Both the position numbers and the translations under genes were made by a program. 64,000 nt of DNA, taken from contig JAWPHD010000126.1 in NCBI GenBank assembly GCA_037043455.1, forward strand, positions 434,001-498,000, in the 5' to 3' direction. A model generated the notes under the pieces. It did no database searches. It saw nothing but the letters and a program-made list of their open reading frames with translations, and was not told where the DNA came from. The DNA is from Cyrtodaria siliqua. Taxonomy: Eukaryota; Mollusca; Bivalvia; Adapedonta; Hiatellidae. Within the stretch, counting starts at the first letter, position 1. Each line of letters starts with the position of its first letter. This document shows, one piece after another, positions 23,601-32,786 of the stretch.

Positions 23601-26600
23601 AACATTTTGTTTTCATTTACTAAACCTTTTTTGGCAACATCATTTAAACAGTGAATTTTTAATGCACGTTTTCTTCAACACATGAAAATGTATATACACA
23701 CATGTATACAGTATTTTTTATATTTAATTTCCCCCCAAAAAATTTAGATTAACGCGGAAAACTAGTTTGAAATTTTCTCCACAAAATTATTAACTCAAGA
23801 TATATATATATATTTATTGCACCTCGCACAAAATCCTAGGAATTTCATTGGATTAGAGCGGTCACATGGTGACCCTCTATTATTCTATAGTGGGTCAGTA
23901 GATTTCATAGAGGGTCACTAAAACAATATTGACTACAATTTTGATTCAGTTTAAATCATTTGCAAATAGTTCTTTAAATCGTTAGTAACAAACATAATAA
24001 GTAAATTTAATAATGTTTTTAAACTGTACCGGTCGTGACGTCAAATTGCGCAAAGGTCTTAATGACATTGACGCTTCATTATAATGGGTTCAATATCGGC
24101 GTTTGCCTTAAAAAAGGTGCTTGATGCAATAAATCAGTTATTGGGTTTGTTACTGACCCCCTACAGAAATGTGTGGGGTCAGTCAGATGTATAGAGGGAC
24201 TCGGCTATCGCCTCTCCCCCTATAAATCTGACTGACCCCACATATTTCTGAAGGGGGGTCAGTAACAAACCCAATAACTAATAATATTTTTTTCAATTTT
24301 TCTGCTGTCCCAACATCAAGAAGCCCCTATAAAAGAAACTCTTCAAGCAAATAGCCAAGACAACCAATCTTCATATGAACACTCAACACTACAGGCTGAG
24401 GGGTCTAATCACCAACTGTGGAAACACTTGACCAAGTCAGGAGGAATATACTGAAAATAATTGAAATTTACCCATTTTGAAGGTTTGTGTTTTAGGTTCA
24501 ACTGTAGAGAGACCGCCACTGTGTCACTGACCATCGCCCCCGCGGCCGCCCCGCCTCACTTAACCTTCAAAATTTGGGAAAGTCAAACTACCATGCACTG
24601 ACCAACCTACCTCGCGTTCCTTGTAGTAACTGAATATGTCTCTTGCATACAGCGCCACCTGGACCGGGTCCTGCATGTTCTCTGTGTCCACATCATCTAC
24701 ACCCTGAAATATGGCAAGAAAACATCAGTTTATGGGAGGATTTTAATATAAAAGGTAACAATTTGACATCAAAGGTTATACAAGGAACAAGATATGTATG
24801 ACATTTTTAACTGCTGTTTTTTGAGCGAAGGAAAAAAGAAGGTTCGTGAAAAACACCCAACACCCATACATGTGTTGTACAGTTATACTGTATACATAAA
24901 ACAATCGGATAGCTACACATAAATGAAACGGAATGTGATGCATAGAGTTTAATAACCAGGTAGAGAAATGGCCCCGAAATAAAAACTCGTGCTCCACACT
25001 AGTTCTTATATCGGGGCCATTTCTCTACCTCGGGAGATATTTCCCGTATCTCAAAAACACTTGTTATTAAACTATATATTACATAATTTGAAATGATATT
25101 TCATTAATATTTCTAATGATTCAAGCCTTTTTACACCAGTTTGCACGAGAACGTCAAGAAGACGTAATGGCATATGAAACCGGAACTCTTCGTTAATTTC
25201 CGTGATCGTTATTCTCTAGTGGCGGAATCTGACGACGTCGTCCGTAAAACAATTGGAGAAGGCCGAGCAATGTTTTTTACTGGGAAATATCTCCCAGTTC
25301 TCCCACTGGGAGATATTTCCCAGTAGAGCAAACGAGTAGATATAGCTTTTCTATTCCCAGTATTTCCTATACAAATCAGACACAAATATGTAATATTATT
25401 GTTTATCGAACTTATATTACAAATTTATGCAAACTTCAAATTTACTACCTCTGGGGTACTCTCCTGTTGTTGTTCATTCAATGTTACCAACAAGTCTTCT
25501 ACGGAACCTTGCCTGCTGAAAATACCAAATATTAACATTAAATTCTATAAAAGACGGTGCATGCATTAAACTACATGTGAATAATTAAGATAGCCGATAT
25601 AGCACCAAATCACAAATATTTGCATACAATACCAAATATTAACATTAAATTCTATAAAAGACGGTGCATGCATTAAACTACATGTGAATAATTAAGATAG
25701 CCGATATAGCACCAAATCACAAATATTTGCATACAATTTCTTACATAGTGTATATAAGCTAATCAAACGCTCAAGTCTATGTATAAACCAATGTTGCAAA
25801 TGCATACATTTAGTATATGCCCGATACCAATTGTATATCTGCTTGGTATCCTCATACAAAATTCTGTATAGTAATGATTGTTTTCTGATTATGTACCAGA
25901 TCAGTGTACAATGTAGCCTACACAGGGCATTCATTTTTGGGGCCAAAATTCGATCCCATTCCCCTCCCCTAAAAGTATATATCTTCCCACTTTTTCCTTT
26001 GGAAAGTTCCCCTCTTAATTATATTTTTTTTATTAGGAATTTTTGAACTCCAATACAGGAATACAGGAAAACAGCAAATTACCCCTCTTAATTATATTTT
26101 TTTTATTAGGAATTTTTGAACTCCCAATACAGGAATACAGGAAAACAGCAAATTACCCCTCTTAATCATATTTTTTATATTAGGAATTTTTGAACTCACA
26201 ATACAGGAATACAGGAAAACAGCAAATTACCCTTCTTAATTATATTTTTTTTATAAGAAATTTTTGAACTCCAATACAGGAAAACCGCAAAGTCTCCCTC
26301 TTAATTATATTTTTTTTATTTGGAATTTTTGAACTCCAATACAGGAAAACAGCAAAGTTCCCCTCTTAATTATATTTTTTTTATTAGGAATTTTTAAACT
26401 CCAATACAGGAAAACAGCAAAGTTCCCCCCTCTTAATTATATTTTTTTATTAGGAATTTTTGAACTCTAATACAGGAAAACAGCAAAGTTCCCTTCTAAA
26501 TTTTTTTTTTATTAGGAATTTTTAAAATCCAATACAGGAAAACAGCGAAGTTCCCCTCTTAATTATATTTTTTTTATTAGGAATTTTTAAACTCCAATAC

Positions 26601-29600
26601 AGGAAAACAGCAAAGTTCCCCTCTTAATTATATTTTTTTTATTAGGAATTTTTAAACTCCAATACAGGAAAACAGCAAAGTTCCCCTCTTAATTATATTT
26701 TTTTTATTAGGAATTTTTAAACTCCAATACAGGAAAACAGCAAAATTCCCCTCTTAATTATATTTTTTTTATTAGGAATTTTTAAACTCCAATACAGGAA
26801 AACAGCATACTTTTTGCTCTTTGGAATGGTATGTTCTTGCTGCCACTTAAATAATAAAAAATCACACACCTAATTTGTGTTTCTTAGAAATTCCCCTTTG
26901 ATATGACCAACGCAAAATTCCCCTTCACCCTGCACCCAGTCCCTTAAAAGCTGACTAGTGCCCTGCCTAGGCTACATGCCATGACTAGTATATGCTTACA
27001 CGTGTTTCTCATTATTTTATTTATTGAAAACAATTTGCCTAATAATTAGGTTCCAATTCATAAAGCAAGTTGTATGGTACATGTACCTGTCATCAGAAGC
27101 AAGTGAATCTTGTGAGCTAGAACTGCTTGTATCCTGTGAGCTGATCAGTGTGCCCTGGGACAGTGAGATCACGCCTTCATCCGTGAGAACCTCGCTGGAC
27201 GGCGCCTTGGACAGAGCAGATTTAGACTTTCTCTCTTTTTTTGGATTGTTCTCTTTGGTGGGCTTGACGGCCACTGCTGGCTTCTGTGTGGGGATACGCG
27301 ACTTCTTGAGGGCATCCTTGATGTTCTGTTTGTCAACAAACGCCTGCAAAAAAACAAAAAAACGATACAGTAGAGGAAATGTCTTACAGATACGACTTAT
27401 GACATACAAATCCCATGATTTGAAGTATATGTCATGATTTATCCTCCAGCTTTATAGTCAAACAGAAAATAGGGCCTAAATTAAAATATTGTTTGTTTGC
27501 AGTTTGCGACCGACCCACGGCAAATCCGCCGACCCAAACAATTTTTTAAAGTTTTTTTTAATTTTTAATTTTTTAAAGTTTTTTTGTTTCTTTTTTCTTG
27601 CATGTTCTGTTAATATTTAACTAAACCCTTTTTAAAAAAAGAACTCTATGGATAATACTAGTGAAGCACACGATATTTGCATGCCGTCGATGGGCATGCG
27701 TTAATAACAAAAATGTTTTAAAAATATATATATATCCCTACCTACCGACCCACCCCTAAAAGCCATGGGTCGGAAACTGCAAACAAACAATTTTTTAATG
27801 GTGGCCTAGATGTCTGTGACTTAACCTATAGTACAGTTAATACATATACATGTATGGCTTCGTATGAAAAATCTTTCGATGCTGCTTTAATCGACTTCTT
27901 AATTATTTGTTTATTTTTTTTCAGATACCAATAATGGTTAGCCCATTTATTTACCCCACTGTCAATGAGTGTTTTGTGGGTCGGGGAACCATCCCACCGC
28001 ACACTCCACAAATATATTTATTTTATATTTTACAACAAACTCATTCCAGACAAATACTTTCATTCAATAAGTAAACAAAACAACAGATTACTGTCTTTTA
28101 TTACATTTCTATGCGTGAAAGATCAGGATTTCTCAGTGAAAGAATATTCATAATCGCTAAATATTAATTACTAACTCAGAACACAATAATAACTAACGCT
28201 GCTAACTCAGAATACAATAATAACTAACGTTGTAACGTTGAGGCGTGACGTCAACAAAGTGTGGCTGACGTTGACGTCATCTGCCGATAACGTTCAATAA
28301 AGTGAATATTTGTTTGAAAAATGTAATTTAAAATGTAATAAATAGATTATTTAACTGCTGTGATTGATTACTGGGTAAATCCTTCACTTGATGGTAGACA
28401 TGCTTTGCATGCGCTCGTTCGTGAAAAGAACCACACGTCTACCACTCGTGAAGGATTTCCCTATAATCGATCCCAGCAGTTAAATAATCTCTATATAATA
28501 TTTTGAAATCTACCTTATCTAGGTTACTTTATATTTAAAAAGAAGTATTTAAGTAGTCGCTACAAGTTTTTACTATATAACTCTATGTAAACAAAGATGG
28601 CCGCTGGCAGCCATGTTTAACGTCGAATCAAAACGATTTTTGACAAGGACCAACATCATGTCATGCTGATCATTTTAGAAAAAGTCCCATATCAATATCA
28701 CTTATAGTTTCAAGAAGTAGTCGCTACAAACTTGTATTTTGAAAATCTATTTTTAGCCATGGCGGCCATCTTGAATTTCCGGCCGACCTGAAATTTTGCT
28801 AGGTTCAATTAAACATCAAGAGCAACATTCCTGTGAAGTTTCATGAAAATCCGTCAAGTAGTTTCAGAGGAGTAGTCGCTACAACTTTTCATTATATAAC
28901 TCTATGTAAACAAAGATGGCCACTGGCAGCCATGTTTAACGCCGAATCAAAACGATTTTCGAGAAGGACCAACATCATGTCATGCTGATCATTTTAGAAA
29001 AAGTCCCATATCAATATCACTTAGAGTTTTCAAGAAGTAGTCGCTACAAACTTGTATTTTAAAAATCTGTTTTTAGCTTTGGCGGCCATCTTGGATTTCA
29101 CATCAACATCAATTTTTGCTAGGATCAACTAGACTTCATGGGCAACATTTCTGTAAAGTTTCATGAAAATCCATTCAGTAGTTCCAGAGGAGTAGTCGCT
29201 ACAAAAAAAAGTTTACGGACAGACAGACACCGCACCACGGCATAAGCTCTGCTGATCTCTGATCAGTAGAGCTAAAAAATTGTTGGTTTGCTGTTTCCCT
29301 ACATACTCACCAAAAAGGGCCCTTCCCAAAACTTTTTATAGCAATTCTTTAACAATTTTTTTTTACTGTTTTTAGTATACTTTTCTTAAATTTCTTACAT
29401 TTTTTTACAGTCTTTGGCCAAAAAAAATGCACCTACCTACCCGCTTATAAAATCCTTGGTTGGGAAACAGCAAACATATTTTTAAGGATGGTCCTAGATA
29501 CAAGTTTTGGACAGTAGCCCTATGATTAAAGGTCTTACATTTGTGATATCGCCAAACGCAGCCCTTCGTTTCTGTGTTGGGTCCTGGAGCATGCCACCTT

Positions 29601-30901
29601 GCCTTTTACCAACAACAGCTTGCTCTTTGTTCAGCTGCAAAGAAAAAAATAACATTCTCACAATAGAGGATTTACATGATTTTTATTTATAGAAGTCAGG
29701 GTTTCCCCCAGAAAATTGTGAAGGCATGTTGTTCTGACATTACATTTATCAAACTGGGCTTGGAAAAAATAGTGCCTATTAATGGCAAAATAACATACTT
29801 TTATGATTTTGGTGCAAAAGGAACAAGAATCACCATAGAAATTCTATTTTTCTTCTTTTAAATCTGTTATTCATGAAAATTAAGAAAATCTTAAGGCATG
29901 TTGCTCTGATGAAGGCATGTTGTTTTTCCTTTCTTTTCCAGGAAGGCATGTTGCATGCGACATGCCTTATGATCCTGGGGGAAAACCTGGAAGTAATAGG
30001 TTTAAGGAAGTCACTTAAAAGGACAATGTCCGTAACTTTTAGCCTATGACAAACATAACACACCAACCATTATTGCATATTTATTAAATAAAACCAAGAT
30101 TGTTTGACGGATTTCAAAAGCGGTCCAAAAAATCAGTACCGCTTCATGGAATTGAACTCGTCACCGACACTAAAATTACACTCGCGGGTAATAATAGTCA
30201 CGTTGCTACCGACTGAGCTAACCGGGCCAGATGAATGCCAGATGTATTATGTAAGAGATACAATATATAAAAGCTAATGGATGTCGTGATCAGCAGAAAA
30301 TAAAACATAAGCTTTTTTCTTCAAAATTACGAATGCATTACTACCGGTACTACTACTACTACACTAGGTTCGCGTTCAACATTTGCCAATTCATCCAAAA
30401 GCCGAAAAGTAACCAGAATAAAAATCGTAAGAAATACATAGCAAATTCGCCAGACCGCCATTTCAAATTTCTGACAATTTTCAAGTTTAACATAGAAGAT
30501 CTATTCTGCTCGGTAGGAAAACTGTCAATTTCAAATCTTAATAATATGCTAGATTTGTACAGTTATTTAGACATTGCCTTGATCCAGAGTGAATATATAA
30601 TACATTTGTAACCCCCTGTCCAGGACCGATTGCCTGGATGCCGAGTGAATGTTACCTGGTCATCTGACTGGTTCCCAACTGGCAACGGTAACTTTTACCC
30701 GGTCAAATTACTGGTTCCCAGCAGTAAATTTCACTCAGTCAAGTAAGTGGCTAGTACCCAACTATACTGCATGGGAAGTAAGCTGTTATTACAGAATAAA
30801 CGACAGTGTAGCAAGACCAGAAATTATCATACCGATGTCCCAGACTTGGACTTCTTCACATCTCCAACTGCAGTCGGTCGTATTTTCCTGCCTCCCAGCA
30901 T
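17574..30901 (-). CDS. CCNB3: Cyclin B3, complete gene (ten coding exons, 433 aa)
   Basis: Joining ten exons with GT-AG borders and matching phases gives a 1302-nt coding sequence. Order (minus strand): 30901-30833, 29634-29539, 27343-27087, 25515-25449, 24703-24611, 23526-23296, 23023-22868, 21332-21183, 18280-18153, 17628-17574. The protein has a basic N-terminus, a destruction box RAAFGDITN (residues 47-55), a KEN box (85-87), a Ser-rich linker (about 120-138), an N-terminal cyclin box with MRAILVDWLVEVQENFELNH from 213, and a C-terminal cyclin fold ending SKYSHKVFYEVAKIP. FLRRYAK, the C-terminus and Phe in the D-box are B3 traits; B1/B2 cyclins have Leu there. Known role: nuclear activator of CDK1/2 in mitosis and meiosis, destroyed by APC/C. 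Introns are packed with MITEs and tandem repeats. Confidence 0.93.
18153..18280 (-). CDS. CCNB3: Cyclin B3 coding exon 9
   Basis: The acceptor TTTTATGTCAG precedes ACAAAGACCCTG; the donor is CACAA|GTAAGT (phase 2). It encodes TKTLEHYTGYTERELLPIAK, then LNTYITAPPKQLTTIKSKYSH. YTGYxExxL and KSKYSHK are typical of the end of the cyclin C-terminal domain. The adjacent intron holds three short CCAGTGGGCATG repeats (about 18050-18110). Confidence 0.93.
18369..18489. repeat. 121-bp hairpin, cyclin B3 intron
   Basis: AGGTTATTGAATTTGTATGG pairs with its mirror ending CCATACAAATTCAATAACCT, through GGCTAAATATTACTTGGAAC to a loop near GACGAGTCGTC. It lies upstream of exon 9 in transcript direction and directly abuts the inverted-repeat element at 18492. 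Confidence 0.8.
18492..18938. mobile_element. Inverted-repeat element (about 445 bp)
   Basis: TTATTGTATACTTTCATAT at the left is mirrored as ATATGAAAGTATACAATAA at the right. The interior is non-coding, with CGACGTCGACGTC. Its right end touches the start of tandem-core element A copy 2. Confidence 0.65.
18937..20515 (+). mobile_element. Tandem-core element family A, copy 2 (cyclin B3 intron 8)
   Basis: It has the same termini and about 320-bp units as 11162-12410, here about 4.5 units, ending CTGATCAGTAGAGCTAAAAA. It sits inside the intron between cyclin B3 exons 8 and 9, opposite to the direction of transcription. Confidence 0.8.
20516..20842. other. Intron sequence
   Basis: AT-rich sequence within the intron between cyclin B3 exons 8 and 9. 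No feature recognised. Confidence 0.3.
20843..21090. mobile_element. MITE family U, copy 1 (cyclin B3 intron)
   Basis: The left end has CAGTAGGTG...TTTACTCGGACTTTATCCTC and the right end ATGATAAACACCGAGTTTAC then CCCCTACCAG in inverse. The same ends bound 35785-36003. Confidence 0.55.
21183..21332 (-). CDS. CCNB3: Cyclin B3 coding exon 8 (C-terminal cyclin fold)
   Basis: The acceptor TTCTATTGCAG precedes TGTTGTCGT; the donor is GACTGG|GTATGT; phase 0. It encodes METLTLARYILEMSLMEYEF, then the Ser/Arg-rich turn and MAAATLWLALRLKTAGDW. A MITE (family U, 20843-21090) lies about 90 bp into the following intron. Confidence 0.95.
21437..21672. mobile_element. MITE family I, copy 1
   Basis: It is bounded by AGGCTATCCTTAAAAATATA...TTTGCTGTTTCCCGACC and, inverted, GGTAGGGAAACA...TTTTTTATGG. 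Related copies are at 27472-27810, 29275-29497 and 32229-32450; all four lie in or just upstream of cyclin B3. Confidence 0.65.
21673..22222. other. Intron sequence
   Basis: Part of the intron between cyclin B3 exons 7 and 8. No exon or repeat is recognised apart from short A/T runs. Confidence 0.3.
22223..22813 (+). mobile_element. Tandem-core element family E, short copy
   Basis: It starts AACAAGAGGCCCAAGTGGGC then CTGTGGACGCTCTACTGG and ends GCCATTTGGGGAGCATAAAA. The core is two diverged units of about 150 bp, sharing GGCAA.AACTCTAATTTGAAT and CTCATTGCCCTCTATCAT. Its first end is the reverse of the right end of the large element at 45565-50633. Confidence 0.7.
22868..23023 (-). CDS. CCNB3: Cyclin B3 coding exon 7 (cyclin box end)
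   Basis: The acceptor TTCTCACAG precedes GAGAGATGTCC; the donor is GCAAAA|GTAGGT; phase 0. It encodes ERCPPLVEDFLYICDDAYKR, then EREILQTVSFDIGMPLSYRF and LRRYAK. VEDFxYICDDAY and FLRRYAK are diagnostic of B3 cyclins rather than B1/B2, which have FLRRASK. Confidence 0.95.
23296..23526 (-). CDS. CCNB3: Cyclin B3 coding exon 6 (cyclin box core)
   Basis: The acceptor is CATTTCTAG|TTG and the donor TTTGAT|GTATGT, phase 0. It encodes residues 195-271, including the MRAIL hydrophobic-patch helix, VDWLVEVQENFELNHETLYM, and the cyclin-box end LQLVGAAALFIASKFD. The MRAIL patch binds RxL substrates and inhibitors in cyclin A/B-type proteins. Confidence 0.95.
23530..24135. other. Intron between cyclin B3 exons 5 and 6
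   Basis: AT-rich sequence. From about 23870 to 23935 a GTGACCCTCTAT/ATAGAGGGTCAC inverted pair frames about 60 bp. No exon is seen. Confidence 0.35.
24136..24279. repeat. 144-bp hairpin, cyclin B3 intron 5
   Basis: AGTTATTGGGTTTGTTACTG pairs with CAGTAACAAACCCAATAACT at the far end. The arms continue through ACCCC...TGGGGTCAGTCAGAT to a loop around ACTCGGCTATCGCC. Confidence 0.8.
24611..24703 (-). CDS. CCNB3: Cyclin B3 coding exon 5 (residues 164-194)
   Basis: The acceptor ATATTTCAG precedes GGTGTAGATGATG; the donor is CGCGAG|GTAGGT; phase 0 at both ends. It encodes GVDDVDTENMQDPVQVALYA then RDIFSYYKERE, the helix that leads into the N-terminal cyclin box (YARDIFxYYxxRE is the typical cyclin entry motif). 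Confidence 0.92.
24946..25072. repeat. 127-bp hairpin, cyclin B3 intron 4
   Basis: AGTTTAATAACCAGGTAGAG and AATGGCCCCGA on the left are mirrored by TCGGGGCCATT...GTTATTAAACT on the right. A second, perfect small palindrome (ACTGGGAAATATCTCCCAG and its mirror) lies at 25279-25325. Confidence 0.75.
25449..25515 (-). CDS. CCNB3: Cyclin B3 coding exon 4 (tandem NAGNAG acceptor)
   Basis: The exon continues phase 2 from exon 3 and encodes SRQGSVEDLLVTLNEQQQES then TPE, ending GAG|GTAGTA. The acceptor reads TTTTCAGCAG. Splicing after the first or second AG stays in frame and adds or omits one codon at the junction. The intron side carries a 107-bp tandem duplication that starts only a few bases from the acceptor. 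Confidence 0.85.
25521..25735. repeat. 107-bp tandem duplication beside exon 4 acceptor
   Basis: The block starting AATACCAAATATTAACATTA and ending ACAAATATTTGCATAC occurs twice head to tail with no visible difference, at a period of 107 bp. It begins only about 6 bp from the NAGNAG acceptor of cyclin B3 exon 4. Confidence 0.9.
26006..26807. repeat. 65-bp minisatellite in cyclin B3 intron 3
   Basis: About 13 copies of a unit made of TTCCCCTCTTAATTATATTT, a T-run, ATTAGGAATTTTTAAACTCC and AATACAGGAAAACAGCAAAG. The last four or five copies are nearly identical and the left copies differ more, pointing to recent growth at the right side. T-run length varies between units. Confidence 0.9.
27087..27343 (-). 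CDS. CCNB3: Cyclin B3 coding exon 3 (KEN-box and Ser-rich linker)
   Basis: The acceptor is TTTGCAG|GCG and the donor GACAG|GTACAT (phase 2). It encodes AFVDKQNIKDALKKS, then a Pro/Lys-rich stretch with a KEN degron (TKENNPKK), and an acidic, Ser-rich end (SSQDTSSSSSQDSLASDD). The segment is poorly conserved among cyclins apart from the KEN box. Confidence 0.88.
27472..27810. mobile_element. MITE family I, diverged copy 2
   Basis: Bounded by AGGGCCTAAATTAAAATATT...GTTTGTTTGCAGTTTGCGACC and, in inverse, GGTCGGAAACTGCAAACAAAC...AATGGTGGCCTA. It lies in the intron between cyclin B3 exons 2 and 3. Confidence 0.65.
27811..28343. other. Intron sequence
   Basis: Intron 2 of cyclin B3, with a short direct repeat CTAACTCAGAA.ACAATAATAACTAACG (28170 and 28203). 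No exon is seen. Confidence 0.35.
28344..28490. repeat. 147-bp hairpin, cyclin B3 intron 2
   Basis: AGATTATTTAACTGCTGTGA pairs with TCCCAGCAGTTAAATAATCT. The arms continue through AAATCCTTCAC...GTGAAGGATTT and GGTAGAC...GTCTACC to a loop around GCATGCGCTC. Confidence 0.75.
28549..29278 (+). mobile_element. Tandem-core element family A, copy 3 (5'-truncated)
   Basis: It starts inside a half-unit (GTAGTCGCTACAAG), contains about two units and has the normal right end GATCAGTAGAGCTAAAAAA. It lies in cyclin B3 intron 2 and directly abuts MITE family I copy 3. Confidence 0.78.
29275..29497. mobile_element. MITE family I, copy 3
   Basis: It reads AAAAAATTGTTGGTTTGCTG...TTTCCCTAC at the left and TTGGTTGGGAAACAGCAAAC...TTTTTAAGGATGGTCC at the right, reversed relative to 21437-21672. 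It lies about 40 bp from the donor of cyclin B3 exon 2. Confidence 0.65.
29539..29634 (-). CDS. CCNB3: Cyclin B3 coding exon 2 (D-box exon, residues 24-55)
   Basis: The acceptor TTTTTTTCTTTGCAG is followed by CTGAACAAAGAG. The exon ends GATATCACAAAT|GTAAGA, phase 0 at both sides. It encodes the destruction box RAAFGDITN at its 3' end. The fourth position is Phe rather than the Leu of canonical RxxL boxes, a recognised feature of cyclin B3. Confidence 0.9.
29640..30832. other. Intron 1 of cyclin B3 coding region
   Basis: It contains a short block with repeated GAAGGCATGTTG words (29721, 29912, 29942) and the tRNA-like segment at 30125-30232. No other exon is recognised. Confidence 0.35.
30125..30232 (-). 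repeat. tRNA-like sequence (probable SINE head)
   Basis: On the minus strand GGCCCGGTTAGCTCAGTCGG looks like a tRNA 5' end with box A. About 60 bases later, GAGTTCAATTCC resembles box B. The acceptor-stem halves do not pair and the spacing is long, so this is not a working tRNA gene; a tRNA-derived SINE head is more likely. Confidence 0.45.
30833..30901 (-). CDS. CCNB3: Cyclin B3 coding exon 1 (residues 1-23)
   Basis: The ATG at 30901 (A at -3) begins MLGGRKIRPTAVGDVKKSKS and ends GTS at the donor TCG|GTATGA, phase 0. A possible acceptor TTGGTTATTATAG lies 17 bp before the ATG, which would make this the second exon of the mRNA after a non-coding one. The short Gly/Lys-rich start is ordinary for a cyclin. 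It was assigned because phase and reading frame fit the next exon exactly; no homology was seen in these residues alone. Confidence 0.75.
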
Positions 30902-32228
30902 CTTTAGTCAACAATCTATAATAACCAATATCATTTTAATGATTTAGCAATGATATTTGGATTTTAGCAGTGAAATAAAAGTGATATTCCATATGTGAAA
31001 TACACACCGACTTGAAATTTTTCAATGTCAAATAAACATTCCTCTTTTTTTGTTGAAAAGTATACTGTTTGCTTGGAAACGATCTACGAAAATGAGCTGT
31101 AGTTTTAGAAAATTGATGAGAATATTAAGAATTACTGTCATTTTCAGTCTCCTTTCTCTCTCTCCAGAAACCAATTTTTTTCAGGAATTGGTATAAAAGT
31201 TATATCTAAAGACTATGGATTGGAATACATATTATTTAACTAAGAAAATGAGTTGTAGTGTATTCAGATCGGTTAAGTATTTTAAAAGTTAACATTGTTA
31301 TCATTCAGAGCTCTAATCTTAAACAGTTACAAGTTTTATAACTGCTGGAAGTTATTTAAACGCCAAATTATTATCTTCCTTTGGTTTAGAGTAGCAGATA
31401 CTTTCCGCTAATAACCATTTGTAACCTAAATCAGTTTAATACCAAGATCATTTGCTAATAAATCAAAATAGTTGCCAAATGTGCAGTGTTTATTTATGTC
31501 TGAATACTTATTATTAAGGATCTATAAATACATCTTTATCAAGATACAATTAGCAGTTGTTCACCAATTATCATGTTGGAGCCTACAAAATGATTGTTAA
31601 TGAATTTTGTTGCATAACAGTAGGTAACTTGAGAGGCCTTGCACATTGGATTTTCATCCATGATCATAGAATTTTTTCATGGTTGTCAGGTTGAATAATC
31701 ACCCTACCTGGAGAATTTATATATATATATATATATATATACAGCAGATAGGATGCATCTAAACTTGAATGATTTTGTGGTAGTAACTGATTCTGGTTAC
31801 TATCCCAGTTGTAGTGTTTTTTTTAAATAACAGTCACAGGTTATAAAAAACGTAACTGTTTATTAAAGCTGGTTATGGTGAATTAAAAATAATGATGTTA
31901 CCATGCTGCTGATTTTTTTCTACATACACCTTGATTATAATGCATAAACAAAGAGAACATTTGTTGTTTTGTCACCAATAACAGATTTGATTTCACGATG
32001 TGTTCAAAATTGAACATTTCCACGCGTACTTTGCAAAAGTTTCTTCCCTTCTCCATGAAATAATTATTCACTCCAAAACAACAATTATCGTGTATATATA
32101 ACATTGACAATCGTCATAATACTGGTCAATCAGACAACAGTAAGCGCATTGTAACTGTTATTTGCATGTGACCGCTTAGTAAACATCTGGTAATTTTGTG
32201 CAGATTTCTCAATTTGCCAATTTTGATA
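30902..32228. other. Upstream/5' intron region of cyclin B3
   Basis: AT-rich, with a (TA)n run at about 31718-31742. No exon with a recognisable domain. If the first exon is near 35375, this is intron. Confidence 0.35.
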
Positions 32229-32450
32229 AGGCCGACCATAAAAAATTGTTGGTTTGCTGTTTCCCTACCTACCCACGAAAAAGGGCCCTACCCAAAACTT
32301 TTATAGCAGTTCTTTAAGATCTTTTTTTAGTATACTTTTCTTTCATTATAGGTTTTTACTGTCTCGGAAAATAAATATATCAACAAACCTACCTACCCAC
32401 TTATAAAATCCAGGGTCGGGAAACAGCAAACAAATATATTTTTAATCATG
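32229..32450. mobile_element. MITE family I, copy 4
   Basis: Begins AGGCCGACCATAAAAAATTG then TTGGTTTGCTGTTTCCCTAC and ends CAGGGTCGGGAAACAGCAAA then a TTTTTAATCATGG mirror. Same orientation as copy 3. Confidence 0.7.
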
Positions 32451-32786
32451 GGGTGGGGAGGGAGTTACCCTTCGGACGACCAACATTTTAAGGGATCACA
32501 ATTTGTATAGATGCAATTTGAAGTATAGTTCAACTGTAAATGAAAGGATTTTTAAGAAAAATTACTACAAGGAGCTATTTATAGAGAGGCATAATGCATT
32601 TTGCAGGTTTATTGGTGTTTTTAAGGGATAGTGCCTGTGTATTAGGCAGAAATTCAAGAACTGGATGTGCAAATATGCAAACTGGGTGTGCAAAATAACT
32701 TGCTAACACAGATTACGTGCCACTTTGCGACAAGTGGGTATCCCTTGGGTATTTTATTTTCACAGATAAAGGTGAAAAAGGTGCAT

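Noticed and set aside
27024..27437. Plus-strand 137-codon frame
   Set aside because: It is the antisense shadow of cyclin B3 exon 3.
30125..30232. Working tRNA gene on the minus strand
   Set aside because: Acceptor stem halves do not pair and the box A to box B distance is too long.
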